This document shows, one piece after another, positions 37,290 to 46,285 of a stretch of 64,000 nucleotides of DNA (the stretch's first letter is position 1; each line of letters starts with the position of its first letter). The translations under genes were made by a program, and so were the position numbers. The stretch is from NCBI GenBank assembly GCA_963831005.1, contig CAWHOW010000028.1, forward strand, positions 1 through 64,000. Reading direction: 5' to 3'. This DNA is from CAWHOW01 sp963831005 (GTDB taxonomy: Bacteria; Bacteroidota; Bacteroidia; Bacteroidales; CG2-30-32-10). Under the pieces are notes generated by a model, which worked only from the letters and a program-made list of their open reading frames with translations, made no database searches and was not told where the DNA came from.

Positions 37290-38222
37290 TTGAAACTTGC
37301 AATCCTTGATCTTGGCACCAATACTTTTAACCTGCTGATAGCAGAAGTTGAAAGTGATAAAACATATACCATTCTCTTTAAAGAAGAGCTGGCTGTTAAG
37401 CTTGGCGAGGGAGGAATTACAAAGAAGATAATCGCTTCTATACCTTTTAAGCGAGGAATAGATGCATTGAAGAAACATAAGTCAACCATTGAAACCTATG
37501 GTGTAAGTATTGTTAAAGCCTTTGCCACTTCAGCTATTCGCAGCACAGAAATGGACAAGCTTTTGTTAGATAAAGCATTTGATGAAACAGGAATAAGCAT
37601 ACAAATTATTCCCGGAGAAGAAGAAGCAGGTCTTATATATAAAGGTGTTAAACTTGCCGGCCTGCTTGATGATAATGCTTCACTGATAATGGATATAGGT
37701 GGCGGCAGCACAGAATTCATTATTGCTGATAAGAAGAAACTGTTATGGAAACATAGTTTCGACCTTGGTGCGGCACGACTGATGCAGATGTTCAAACCAT
37801 CAGACCCCATCACTTCCACACAAATTGAAGAATTACAAAATTATTTTGATGGGATACTTTCTCCTCTTTTCGACTCTGTAAAACAACATCCTGCAACAAC
37901 ACTCATAGGATGCAGTGGTTCTTTCGAATCATTTGCAAATATGATCTTGCATCAAAACAATATGCAGGATAAACTTTTTGCAAAGAATTATTACAATATA
38001 GATCTTCTCGATTTTTCAAGTCTTTATCAAACACTTATCAATTCTAGCGAAGCTGAAAGGTATAATATAAAAGGCCTTATTGCCATGCGTGTGGATACTA
38101 TTGTTTATGCTTCAATATTTGTTGCCTATATCATTAATAAACTAAAGATCAAAAAACTGCAGCTTTCACATTATGCACTTAAAGAAGGCGTGCTATACGA
38201 TATTATTCAGAGTGGTAAATAA
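37290..38222 (+). CDS. Ppx/GppA family phosphatase
   Basis: The protein has 310 residues of the actin/Hsp70-like ASKHA fold. The phosphate-binding motifs LAILDLGTNTFNLLIAE and MDIGGGSTEFII, and the glutamate in IIPGEEEAGLIYKG, match exopolyphosphatase/pppGpp phosphohydrolases. It lacks the C-terminal HD-like domain of long Ppx, so it is the short form. The start is TTG, nine bases after the permease stop. Which of polyphosphate or pppGpp it cleaves cannot be told. Confidence 0.88.
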   Translation: MKLAILDLGTNTFNLLIAEVESDKTYTILFKEELAVKLGEGGITKKIIASIPFKRGIDALKKHKSTIETYGVSIVKAFATSAIRSTEMDKLLLDKAFDETGISIQIIPGEEEAGLIYKGVKLAGLLDDNASLIMDIGGGSTEFIIADKKKLLWKHSFDLGAARLMQMFKPSDPITSTQIEELQNYFDGILSPLFDSVKQHPATTLIGCSGSFESFANMILHQNNMQDKLFAKNYYNIDLLDFSSLYQTLINSSEAERYNIKGLIAMRVDTIVYASIFVAYIINKLKIKKLQLSHYALKEGVLYDIIQSGK

Positions 38223-38239
38223 TACTCAACTTCTTTTTT

Positions 38240-38247
38240 TAACTTTG
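38240..38247 (+). promoter_or_regulatory. Bacteroidota -7 box
   Basis: TAACTTTG matches TAnnTTTG, 17 bases before the sigma-54-type regulator start. Confidence 0.4.
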
Positions 38248-38264
38248 TAAAAAATATACCTGTA

Positions 38265-39428
38265 ATGGCAAAGATCCTTATAATAGATGATGAAAAAAGT
38301 ATTCGCAGTACACTTATTGAGATACTGGAATACGAAAAATACGAAGTTGATGAAGCCCCCGATGGCAGTGCAGGAATAGAGCTTGTTAAAAAGAACCAGT
38401 ACGATGTTATTCTTTGCGATATAAAGATGCCCAAGATGGATGGCATTGAAGTGCTGGAACAGGTAATGAAACTCTCTGATGTTCCTATGGTGATGATATC
38501 AGGTCATGGAAATATTGAAACAGCAGTAGAAGCTATAAAGAAAGGCGCATTTGATTATATTTCAAAACCCCTCGACCTAAACCGTCTCTTAATTACTATC
38601 CGCAATGCTATGGACCGTTCACACCTGGTGAATGAGACCAAGGTGCTGAAAAAGAGAGTTAGCAAAGCATGGGATATGATAGGGGAATCGGAACCTATAA
38701 TTCATATTAAAGAGTTGATAGAACGTGTTGCTCCTACAGATGCACGTGTACTGATAACAGGCGATAACGGCACAGGAAAAGAGCTTGTTGCGCGCTGGCT
38801 GCATGAAAAAAGCAATCGTTCGGCATGCGCTTTTGTTGAAGTGAATTGCGCCGCTATTCCTTCGGAACTGATAGAATCGGAATTGTTCGGACATGAAAAA
38901 GGTTCATTTACTTCGGCTATCAAACAGCGTAAAGGTAACTTCGAACAGGCTAACGGAGGAACATTGTTCCTTGATGAAATTGGCGACATGAGTCTGTCTG
39001 CGCAATCAAAAGTATTGAGGGCCTTGCAGGAAAATAAGATCATGCGCGTGGGAGGAGAAAAGGAATTGACGGTAGATGTAAGGGTTATTGCTGCTACAAA
39101 TAAAAATGTTCCTGAAGAAATAAAGAAAGGTACCTTCAGGGAAGACCTTTATCACAGGTTAAGCGTAATACTTATCAATGTTCCTTCGTTGCACGAAAGG
39201 GCTGATGATATTCCTTTGCTTGCGAATCACTTTATTGAAGAAGTATGTCAGTCTCAGGGAAAGCCTGTAATGGCATTTACCAAGGAAGCATTTGTTGAAA
39301 TGAAAAAGATAAAATGGACAGGCAATGTACGCGAACTTCGCAACGTGGTAGAGCGCCTTGCCATTCTTTGCGACAAGACAATTACTGACAAGGATGTGAA
39401 GATGTTTGCACAACCGCTAATGAAATAA
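38265..39428 (+). CDS. NtrC-type response regulator (receiver + sigma-54 AAA+), without DNA-binding domain
   Basis: The protein has 387 residues. The receiver has Asp52 in ILCDIKMPKMDG; the AAA+ domain has Walker A GDNGTGKE (about 166-173), the sigma-54 contact loop GSFTSA (213-218, in place of GAFTGA, with the key Thr kept), Walker B FLDEIGDM and the arginine-finger region FREDLYHRL. It ends soon after the AAA+ lid, so the usual Fis-type helix-turn-helix is missing. Such truncated forms may act from solution or bind DNA through a partner. No cognate kinase is adjacent. Confidence 0.9.
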   Translation: MAKILIIDDEKSIRSTLIEILEYEKYEVDEAPDGSAGIELVKKNQYDVILCDIKMPKMDGIEVLEQVMKLSDVPMVMISGHGNIETAVEAIKKGAFDYISKPLDLNRLLITIRNAMDRSHLVNETKVLKKRVSKAWDMIGESEPIIHIKELIERVAPTDARVLITGDNGTGKELVARWLHEKSNRSACAFVEVNCAAIPSELIESELFGHEKGSFTSAIKQRKGNFEQANGGTLFLDEIGDMSLSAQSKVLRALQENKIMRVGGEKELTVDVRVIAATNKNVPEEIKKGTFREDLYHRLSVILINVPSLHERADDIPLLANHFIEEVCQSQGKPVMAFTKEAFVEMKKIKWTGNVRELRNVVERLAILCDKTITDKDVKMFAQPLMK

Positions 39429-39481
39429 GAAAATGAAAGATGACAGAAAAGGACTTACCTCTGTATGAAAAGCATTCGAAT

Positions 39482-40201
39482 TTATTCTGTCTTTTGATTA
39501 GTATTGCTATCTTGCCTACCTGAAGAACTGCCGTTATTCCCGCCTTTATTATTATTGTTTTGTTCGTTACGCGGTTTCCGTTGAAAAGAATTAGTACTCC
39601 TGCGCTGATTATTCTGGTTTTGCTTAGGAATTATTTTGCGTTTATTAGTGGCGAGAATATTCCTGGTATCTGACAGCCTAACATTAGCGGCCAGTTTAAG
39701 TTTCCCATGCGACATCAGTTCAAGGTGGTCGGCAATAACTTCATCAGTAACCGAATCGCGGTTCCAGTTCAGGTATGATTTTTTTAACTGGTTAGCAATT
39801 ACAAGTATTAATGCAGTTTTCGGTTCACCATCTTCCATTTCGATAGCTTTCTTTATTATACGTTCAATATTGTTACCATAATGTTTAAAAGCAATGTTAT
39901 AAGAAGGATAAGCTATCTTTTCCGGCTTATGGTTAACACCAATATTAACAGGTATTGGAAAAGGCGCATCAATATCAAGTTTGAAATCGGATAAAATAAA
40001 AAGATGGTCCCAAAGTTTATGTTTATGTTCGTAGTTATCGCGCATACCAGGATTCATCAGCGACATAACATTTACAATAGCCTTTGCCATTCGGTTACGT
40101 TTCTCCCGGTCTTCAATGCCAACGGTATAATCAATCATTTTCTTGATATTCCTGCCATACTCGGTAATGGGAATAAGTTCTCGTGTTGTGTTATACTCCA
40201 T
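39482..40201 (-). CDS. DUF4290 family protein
   Basis: The protein has 239 residues. Residues 1-180 match my recollection of DUF4290, a Bacteroidota family: MEYNTTRELIPITEYGRN, then MNPGMRDNYEHKHKLWDHLF. The C-terminal 60 residues are disordered and rich in Asn, Gln, Arg and Lys, as in RNA-binding tails. Function unknown. It is convergent with the regulator gene. Confidence 0.8.
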   Translation of the reverse strand: MEYNTTRELIPITEYGRNIKKMIDYTVGIEDREKRNRMAKAIVNVMSLMNPGMRDNYEHKHKLWDHLFILSDFKLDIDAPFPIPVNIGVNHKPEKIAYPSYNIAFKHYGNNIERIIKKAIEMEDGEPKTALILVIANQLKKSYLNWNRDSVTDEVIADHLELMSHGKLKLAANVRLSDTRNILATNKRKIIPKQNQNNQRRSTNSFQRKPRNEQNNNNKGGNNGSSSGRQDSNTNQKTE

Positions 40202-40311
40202 GAATATTATGATTTTGGAAAGAAATTAAAAAAGCAAAATAGTAAATTGCGTATTGGTAAAAAAAGGATTATAAAAACAGGTATATTATGCTGCAAATAT
40301 AAATAAAAAAA

Positions 40312-40830
40312 TTAAAACACCAGCCTGATTTCGTTTTTAAGGAATTCCAGAGCAGTTTTTGCAACAATCTTATCACTTACAGCAAGTTCAAAAATCTTTT
40401 GACTAAGGTCGGTTGCCGAAGCTTTATCGGTAAGTTTAGCTGCTGCAGTATTTATAAGCTTTACCATATCTTCTTTTGCATTCTTAATCATATCCCATGC
40501 TTGTGACGAAATATACACCTGTTGTGATAAATTATGTTCAAATTCTTCGCGTATAGCAAGAATAAGCTGGGTTTGCAGCTGTAGTCCCGTCAATTCAGGT
40601 TTGTGTATACGCATAACCAAACTTTCTGGAGAGATACGTTCAAGGAAAAGCACCAGTCTTTCATAAGCCTGCAAACGAATAGGAGTTATGATTTTGTACC
40701 CTGCCAGTTTAATATCAGTAGTTCTTTTGTTCTGTTCATTATCAAGAAAAAGTTTAATAAGATAATAAGCGGCAGCAAAGACTACCAGAGACGGTAAAAT
40801 ATATTTCAAAATTTCCAGAAAATCGTTCAT
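40312..40830 (-). CDS. Conserved membrane-anchored protein of unknown function
   Basis: The protein has 172 residues. One N-terminal membrane helix (about 8-28) is followed by a soluble helical domain (RLQAYERLVLFLERISPESLV and a long C-terminal helix). It resembles a short family common in Bacteroidota; I cannot give it a function. It is the gene upstream of the DUF4290 gene in the same direction, 110 bases apart. Confidence 0.7.
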   Translation of the reverse strand: MNDFLEILKYILPSLVVFAAAYYLIKLFLDNEQNKRTTDIKLAGYKIITPIRLQAYERLVLFLERISPESLVMRIHKPELTGLQLQTQLILAIREEFEHNLSQQVYISSQAWDMIKNAKEDMVKLINTAAAKLTDKASATDLSQKIFELAVSDKIVAKTALEFLKNEIRLVF

Positions 40831-40924
40831 AAGTCAATAGTTTTGGTTAGTCTATAAAATAATAATCGTCTTATTAAAAATGCAAATATCGTAAATTTAT
40901 TGTTAGGATATTGTTAAGAAATTA

Positions 40925-40957
40925 TTTGCTTTTTCGGTTTAGGTTTACATATCTTTG
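40925..40957 (+). promoter_or_regulatory. Bacteroidota promoter of the aminotransferase gene
   Basis: TTTG (40925-40928) and TATCTTTG (40950-40957) are 21 bases apart, a good -33/-7 pair. Transcription would start near 40964, about 23 bases before the ATG. Confidence 0.7.
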
Positions 40958-40986
40958 CGACACTATCATAATTATTTTATAATAAA

Positions 40987-42207
40987 ATGAACGAGCAACA
41001 TATCGAAACTGACATGAATACGATATCCGAAAGAATAAGCAATCTTTCAGAATCAGAAACCTTGGCAATGTCGAGGTTATGCAGGAAACTGAAAGCTGAG
41101 GGATTAGATGTTATTAATTTGAGCATCGGCGAACCCGACTTTAGCACTCCGTATCATATTAAACAAGCCGCAAAAGATGCTATTGAAGATAATATTACCT
41201 ATTATCCTCCCGTATGTGGCTATCCTGAATTGCGTGAAGCCGTAGTAAGAAAATTCAAAAGAGAGAATAATCTCGACTTCAAGGCCGAAAATATTATGGT
41301 ATCAAACGGTGCTAAACAATGCATTGCCAATATTGTGATGAGTTTATGCGATCCCGGGGATGAAGTTATAATTCCAGCTCCTTATTGGGTTTCTTATAAA
41401 GAAATTATCAAGCTTGCTGATGCAAAAGGAATATATATTAGCACAACAATTGAAAACGATTTTAAAATAACCCCGGAGCAACTTCAAAATGCAATAACTC
41501 CCCGCACAAAACTTTTCATTTTCAGTTCTCCCTGCAACCCCACTGGTTCAGTGTATACAAAGGATGAACTTAAGGTGCTGGCTGATGTTTTTGCATTGCA
41601 TGAACAAGTGTATGTTCTGTCAGACGAAATATATGAACATATAAACTTTAATGGCGGTCACCAGACCATTGCACAGTTTGAAAATATTAAAGACAGGGTA
41701 ATTATTGTTAACGGAGTTTCAAAAAGCTTTGCCATGACAGGCTGGCGCATTGGATATATGGCTGCTCCGGTAGAAATTACAGAAGCCTGCAATAAATTAC
41801 AGGGACAAGTAACTTCTGGTGCATGTTCTATAGCACAGATGGCTGCTCTGGCTGCTCTCGACGGCGATCTTTCATCAGTTAAGACCATGTTGAAAGCGTT
41901 CAATGAAAGACGAGATCTGATTGTTGAATTGCTGAATGAAATTCCGGGCATGAAAACAAATGTTCCACTTGGAGCTTTTTATGTTTTCCCAAATGTTACT
42001 TACTATTTCGGCAAAACCGATGGCACGGTTACTATAAATAATGCAACAGACCTTTGCGATTACTTAATAAATAAAGCTTATGTTGCATTGGTTCCAGGCA
42101 ATGCTTTCGGCGATCCTAATTGCGTTCGCTTTTCCTATGCTACGGCAAACAAAACTATAGCAGAAGCATTGCGCAGGGTGAAAGAAGCTCTTGCACTACT
42201 TTATTAA
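40987..42207 (+). CDS. Class I aminotransferase, probable aspartate aminotransferase
   Basis: A PLP enzyme of 406 residues. The PLP Lys lies in SKSFAMTGWRIGYM; the substrate Gly loop is GEPDFSTP; the Asn and Asp-Tyr ligands are in SSPCNPTG and LSDEIYEH; the carboxylate Arg is near the C-terminus in NCVRFSYA. This fits the I-gamma group of aspartate (or aspartate/prephenate) aminotransferases. The start at 40987 or Met11 cannot be distinguished. A strong promoter and a terminator make it monocistronic. Confidence 0.9.
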   Translation: MNEQHIETDMNTISERISNLSESETLAMSRLCRKLKAEGLDVINLSIGEPDFSTPYHIKQAAKDAIEDNITYYPPVCGYPELREAVVRKFKRENNLDFKAENIMVSNGAKQCIANIVMSLCDPGDEVIIPAPYWVSYKEIIKLADAKGIYISTTIENDFKITPEQLQNAITPRTKLFIFSSPCNPTGSVYTKDELKVLADVFALHEQVYVLSDEIYEHINFNGGHQTIAQFENIKDRVIIVNGVSKSFAMTGWRIGYMAAPVEITEACNKLQGQVTSGACSIAQMAALAALDGDLSSVKTMLKAFNERRDLIVELLNEIPGMKTNVPLGAFYVFPNVTYYFGKTDGTVTINNATDLCDYLINKAYVALVPGNAFGDPNCVRFSYATANKTIAEALRRVKEALALLY

Positions 42208-42234
42208 AATCATTTTGTAACCTTTTTATAAACT

Positions 42235-42260
42235 ATCCCGTTTAAAAGACGGGATTTTTT
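42235..42260 (+). terminator. Rho-independent terminator
   Basis: The stem ATCCCGTTT / AAAGACGGGAT with a T-run lies 28 bases after the aminotransferase stop. Confidence 0.85.
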
Positions 42261-42291
42261 ATTAATAGAAACTGATTTTGAATATAATATA

Positions 42292-42299
42292 TATCTTTG
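42292..42299 (+). promoter_or_regulatory. Bacteroidota -7 box
   Basis: TATCTTTG, an exact TAnnTTTG match, 38 bases before the Cys-rich membrane protein gene. Confidence 0.5.
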
Positions 42300-42336
42300 C
42301 AATAATATAATTTTCTATAAACTAATCTTTTAGATC

Positions 42337-42759
42337 ATGAGCGCAACTTTTATATTAATTTACATAATAGCCATAGTGTCTGTTGTGTTGCTAATAGCAG
42401 GATTAACTTCTCTTATTTATGGGTTGGCAGTTAAAAATAAAACCATCACTATAAGGGGAAGCGTAATGACATTCCTTGCCATAGTGATTTTAGTTACAGG
42501 CGTTTTCTACGGTGCGCATAAAGTATATAATTTCGGTCTTTATAAATATCAAAAATACAAGAAGCAGCATCAGGCAAATCTATTAAAACATGATATGATG
42601 TGCGATACCACCTTGATGAAATGCTGTAAGGGAGGTATGAAAGATTCATGTTGTGCCGGCAAAAAAATGGAATGCTGCAAGAAAAAAGAAGCATGTGATA
42701 AAGAAAAAGGCAAATCTTGCTGCAATAAAGATAAAGAAAGTCCTCAACCTCAGAAATGA
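42337..42759 (+). CDS. Small membrane protein with a Cys/Lys-rich tail
   Basis: The protein has 140 residues. Two membrane helices (about 5-30 and 42-64) are followed by a tail of about 75 residues with 12 Cys, five of them in adjacent pairs (KCCKGG, SCCAGKK, ECCKKK, SCCNKD). The arrangement suggests metal binding or redox use, but I know no family for it and do not assign a function. It has its own -7 box and terminator. Confidence 0.7.
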   Translation: MSATFILIYIIAIVSVVLLIAGLTSLIYGLAVKNKTITIRGSVMTFLAIVILVTGVFYGAHKVYNFGLYKYQKYKKQHQANLLKHDMMCDTTLMKCCKGGMKDSCCAGKKMECCKKKEACDKEKGKSCCNKDKESPQPQK

Positions 42760-42776
42760 TACCAATTGAAGTGTTA

Positions 42777-42809
42777 AAATGCCCGGCATCTGATGCCGGG
42801 CATTTTTTA
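42777..42809 (+). terminator. Rho-independent terminator
   Basis: A strong stem AATGCCCGGCATC / GATGCCGGGCATT with a T-run, 18 bases after the Cys-rich protein gene. Confidence 0.9.
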
Positions 42810-42830
42810 TTTCAAATCGGGCTAATTTTA

Positions 42831-42838
42831 TACTTTTG
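42831..42838 (+). promoter_or_regulatory. Bacteroidota -7 box
   Basis: TACTTTTG, an exact TAnnTTTG match, 24 bases before the next start. Confidence 0.5.
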
Positions 42839-42861
42839 CAATTGAAATCCCAACCAGGAAT

Positions 42862-43497
42862 ATGAACAACTTCACTCTTTTATTAATGTCGGGCATAGCA
42901 GTAATTGCTATTGCAGGCGGACTTACATTGCTTATTATCGGGTTAATTCAGAATAAATTAAAGCTTTGGATGCCTGGCCTTATTGTGTTTGTTATTGCAT
43001 TTATTATTGGGCTGACAAGCACAGTATTTAGTTTTAAAAATTTAATTACTTCTATTTCTCATAATGTGGGAAAGTATAGAATTCACGGGTATCTTGATTC
43101 CATTAATAATGTCTTTTCCAATACGAAATTTGATATTAATAGCCCTGCTGACACTACATTTTCCGAACAGGTTTCGGGCTTTGTTCATGATACTGATAAT
43201 AGCCTTATTTTTATAAAAGTCTTCCCTGCTAAAGATTTGTCATCCAAAGGCCTGGCAATAGAAAAGGTTAACAAAGGAAAAACTCCAGGCAAATCAATTT
43301 CCCTTATTCTGAATTTCAATAAGGATTTTACCGGAAATATAAAACTTACAGCCTTCGACTTTGAGAAAAAAGAATTAGGTAGCAGCAGCATTAAAATGGA
43401 TAAAAAAGCAGACGAAATCAGTAATATTAATTTCTCTTTTGCTGACAATATAAAATTTTCAGCTATAGATTATTGCACCCTTACCGAAGCTGAATAA
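42862..43497 (+). CDS. Membrane protein of unknown function
   Basis: The protein has 211 residues. Two N-terminal membrane helices (about 5-29 and 36-60) are laid out as in the Cys-rich protein upstream, then comes an extracytoplasmic beta-rich domain of about 140 residues. I do not recognise the domain. The sugar kinase follows 18 bases after its stop, so they are probably co-transcribed. Confidence 0.7.
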   Translation: MNNFTLLLMSGIAVIAIAGGLTLLIIGLIQNKLKLWMPGLIVFVIAFIIGLTSTVFSFKNLITSISHNVGKYRIHGYLDSINNVFSNTKFDINSPADTTFSEQVSGFVHDTDNSLIFIKVFPAKDLSSKGLAIEKVNKGKTPGKSISLILNFNKDFTGNIKLTAFDFEKKELGSSSIKMDKKADEISNINFSFADNIKFSAIDYCTLTEAE

Positions 43498-43515
43498 ATT
43501 AAAATTCCGAGATGT

Positions 43516-44529
43516 ATGACAAACAAAGAAATTACCGATATCTTCAACACGTTTAATTCACTGAAAGCTTTGGTAATAGGCGATGTAATGGTAGATTCGT
43601 ACCTGTGGGGAAAGGTGGAACGCATTTCGCCTGAAGCACCTGTTCCTGTGGTCGCTGTTAATAAGCGCGAAAACAGGCTGGGTGGCGCTGCCAATGTGGC
43701 ATTGAACATACAAGCTTTGGGAGCAACTCCCATACTTTGCAGCATTATTGGCGATGAAACTAAAGGTGATTCCTTTTCCGAACTTCTGCGGAAGCAGGAT
43801 ATGACCAATGAAGGAATAATTAAAAGCGCTAACAGGATAACTACAACAAAATTCCGTATCATAGGCAATCATTCTCAGATGCTTAGGGTGGACGAGGAAG
43901 TTGATAGCGACCTTACTGAAAAAGAAACAATTCAGCTTTATAATCGTATTGCGAAACTTATTGAAACTAAAAATATTGACGTAATAATTTTTGAAGATTA
44001 CGATAAAGGTATCATTACCCCTTTGCTTATTTCGAAAGTTACCGAACTGGCCAGAAGTAAGAAGATACCCGTTGTAGCCGACCCCAAAAAGAAGAATTTT
44101 AAACATTATACAGGCATTTCGCTGTTCAAGCCAAACCTGAAAGAACTTAATGAAGGTTTAAAACTTGATCTTGAACTTAATAATCTATCCGAATTAAGTG
44201 TGGCAGTGAATAAGCTTCACGAAGAAAAAGACATTGAACTGGTTATGGTTACCCTCTCCGAGGCGGGGGTTTATATCAGCAAAAGGGATAATAAAACAAA
44301 AAACAGCGCCTACAGCAAGATAATTCCCGCCCATATAAGGAACATTGCTGATGTTTCCGGCGCAGGTGATACTGTTATTTCTGTAGCTTCGCTTTGCCTT
44401 GCCCTTAAACTCGATATCTATTTAATAGCTTCCCTGGCGAACCTTGCAGGCGGGTTGGTGTGCGAAGAGGTGGGCGTGGTACCCATTAACAAGCAAAAAC
44501 TCATTGCCGAAGCCCAAAAAATAAGCTGA
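43516..44529 (+). CDS. PfkB-family sugar kinase, probable heptose-7-phosphate kinase (RfaE1/HldE N-domain type)
   Basis: The protein has 337 residues of the ribokinase fold. Substrate motif GGAANVALNIQALGA, the RfaE1-like start ALVIGDVMVDSYLWGKVERISPEAPVPVV (given in two parts: ALVIGDVMVDSYLWG and RISPEAPVPVV), and the catalytic DVSGAGDTVI are all present. This fits the enzyme that makes heptose 1,7-bisphosphate for lipopolysaccharide core. The nucleotidyltransferase half of E. coli HldE is absent, as is usual for separate RfaE1. Confidence 0.87.
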   Translation: MTNKEITDIFNTFNSLKALVIGDVMVDSYLWGKVERISPEAPVPVVAVNKRENRLGGAANVALNIQALGATPILCSIIGDETKGDSFSELLRKQDMTNEGIIKSANRITTTKFRIIGNHSQMLRVDEEVDSDLTEKETIQLYNRIAKLIETKNIDVIIFEDYDKGIITPLLISKVTELARSKKIPVVADPKKKNFKHYTGISLFKPNLKELNEGLKLDLELNNLSELSVAVNKLHEEKDIELVMVTLSEAGVYISKRDNKTKNSAYSKIIPAHIRNIADVSGAGDTVISVASLCLALKLDIYLIASLANLAGGLVCEEVGVVPINKQKLIAEAQKIS

Positions 44530-44556
44530 TTCATTAAAAAAACCTCCTTTTTAGTT

Positions 44557-44830
44557 AAAATGCTTGCTTTCTAAGTTTAGAAAGATGCTTTTCTAATCAT
44601 AATGTATGCCGGCTTTATTATGGCGTATGCAGTTATGATTGTAATGTGTGCCGCAACAATTGTAATGTGTGCCGCAATAATTGTAATGTATGCTGCTAAT
44701 AATTGTAATGTATGCCGCAATAATTATAATGTATGCTGCTATAATTGTAATGTATGCCGCAATAATTATAATGTATGCTGCTATAATTGTAATGTATGCC
44801 GCAATAATTGTAATGTATGCCGCCCCTCGA
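44557..44830. repeat. 21-bp tandem array 5 (13 units)
   Basis: Starts step by 21 from 44557 with one 22-base unit at 44683. Central units begin GTAATGTATGCC or ATAATGTATGCT and end GCAATAATT or GCTATAATT; the first two (44557, 44578) are strongly decayed. Compared with array 1 in the same register, 16 of 21 positions agree. 44831-45209 after it has low-complexity words (GAAGACTGTGAATTGAAGAC) and fragments of the 46086 repeat, no gene. Confidence 0.9.
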
Positions 44831-45209
44831 GGAAAGTATGTCCTTCTGGCTTTAAAGGCAGGAATTACTATTAAAACTACTGGAATTTGGGGAAATAAAG
44901 TAAGTCGGCAGTTTGCAATATGCAGTCGGCAAAATGTAATTGATTATTGAAGACTGTGAATTGAAGACTGAGGACTGTAAACGGTAGGAGACAGTGAAAA
45001 ATAAACAATTATCGGTAACCAGTGAACAGTAAATAAATCAGTGGAAATCAGTTTTTTTAGTTTTATCAGTGTTCCTATTAAGAAACAAACAATTCCTTAT
45101 TGATAACTTTCATCTTTCCAACTTTTCACTTCCCAAACTTTAAGTACTTTTGTTAGCTTTAAGTAATTTAGGCAAAATGTTAGAAATAAAATCATCATAA
45201 TTATTATCA

Positions 45210-45300
45210 CTTCGAATTACGAAAGTTTTACGAACATACGAACTACGAACGCGGCAGTAGGTTGGTAATTCGTAAGTTCGTATTTTTGTTCGTACTTCGA
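45210..45300. repeat. Intergenic palindromic repeat
   Basis: CTTCGAATTACGAA at the left is mirrored by TTCGTAAGTTCG and TTCGTACTTCG at the right, with ACGAACTACGAACG in the middle. It lies upstream of menG. Confidence 0.5.
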
Positions 45301-45352
45301 TGGAATAATCAATGGAAGTTATTTTAAACGTTTCATTTAGGCAAATTTCTTC

Positions 45353-46075
45353 ATGAAGGAAACAGCAAAGGAAGTGAAATACAGTCCGCAGGAAGTTGAT
45401 GTGAAGCAAATGTTTAACGACATTGCTCCCCGCTACGATTTCCTGAATCATTTCCTTTCGGCAGGTATGGATAAGCGCTGGAGGAGGAAAACCATCAGCA
45501 TGCTGAAGCCTTACCACCCTAAACAGATACTTGATATTGCCACAGGCACCGCCGACCTTGCCATAGAAGCCATGCGACTGCAGCCGGAAAAGATAACCGC
45601 TGTGGATATTACCGAGGAAATGCTAAGGCTGGCAGCAATTAAAATTCAAAAGAAGAATTTATCCGACACTATAATATTAAAAGCAGCCCGTTCGGAGGAG
45701 CTCCCTTTTGCCGATGCATCATTCGATGCCGTAATGGTAGCTTTCGGTGTAAGGAACTTTTACGACCTTGAAAAAGGACTGAAGGAAATGCATAGAGTAT
45801 TGAAAAAGAATGGAGTTGTTGCCGTACTTGAGTTCTCTGTTCCGACAGCATTTCCAATAAAGCAGTTATATAAGTTCTATTTCAGGAGGATATTGCCAGT
45901 AATGGGTAAAATGGTATCGAAAAGCAAGACTGCCTATACTTACTTGCCCGAAACAGTGCTTTCTTTTCCACAAGGAAAGGGTTTCACTGCATTACTAGAA
46001 AGGACAGGCTTCGTTAACACCCGTTTTAAAAGGTTAAGCATGGGAATTTGCAGTATTTATATAGCTGAGAGATAA
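45353..46075 (+). CDS. menG: Demethylmenaquinone methyltransferase (UbiE/MenG)
   Basis: The protein has 240 residues. The SAM motif is LDIATGTADLAIEA; the family motifs FNDIAPRYDFLNHFLS and FGVRNFYDLEKGL are present. It adds the last methyl group in menaquinone synthesis, at the inner membrane. Placement directly before porT is a conserved Bacteroidota arrangement as I recall it. Confidence 0.94.
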   Translation: MKETAKEVKYSPQEVDVKQMFNDIAPRYDFLNHFLSAGMDKRWRRKTISMLKPYHPKQILDIATGTADLAIEAMRLQPEKITAVDITEEMLRLAAIKIQKKNLSDTIILKAARSEELPFADASFDAVMVAFGVRNFYDLEKGLKEMHRVLKKNGVVAVLEFSVPTAFPIKQLYKFYFRRILPVMGKMVSKSKTAYTYLPETVLSFPQGKGFTALLERTGFVNTRFKRLSMGICSIYIAER

Positions 46076-46085
46076 AATTTGGTAG

Positions 46086-46171
46086 GACGCTGATAACACT
46101 GATTTTTTATGATAATCGCTGATAAAATCAGTGGAAATCATAATCATCTGTGTCATCAGTGTTCCATTTTT
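46086..46171. repeat. Dispersed intergenic repeat
   Basis: ACGCTGATAACACTGATT, GATAAAATCAGTGGAAATCA and ATCTGTGTCATCAGTGTTCC form a hairpin-prone block; parts recur at 45034-45085 (ATCAGTGGAAATCAG, TATCAGTGTTCC). Confidence 0.55.
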
Positions 46172-46285
46172 CTTTGCAAGAGAACAACATTTTATGGAAA
46201 TAATCGTTTAAATTTTACGGAAAAGAATACTATACAATAATAAAAACCCAATTCTTTCGTTAAGGGGTTAATTTTAACTTTATCA

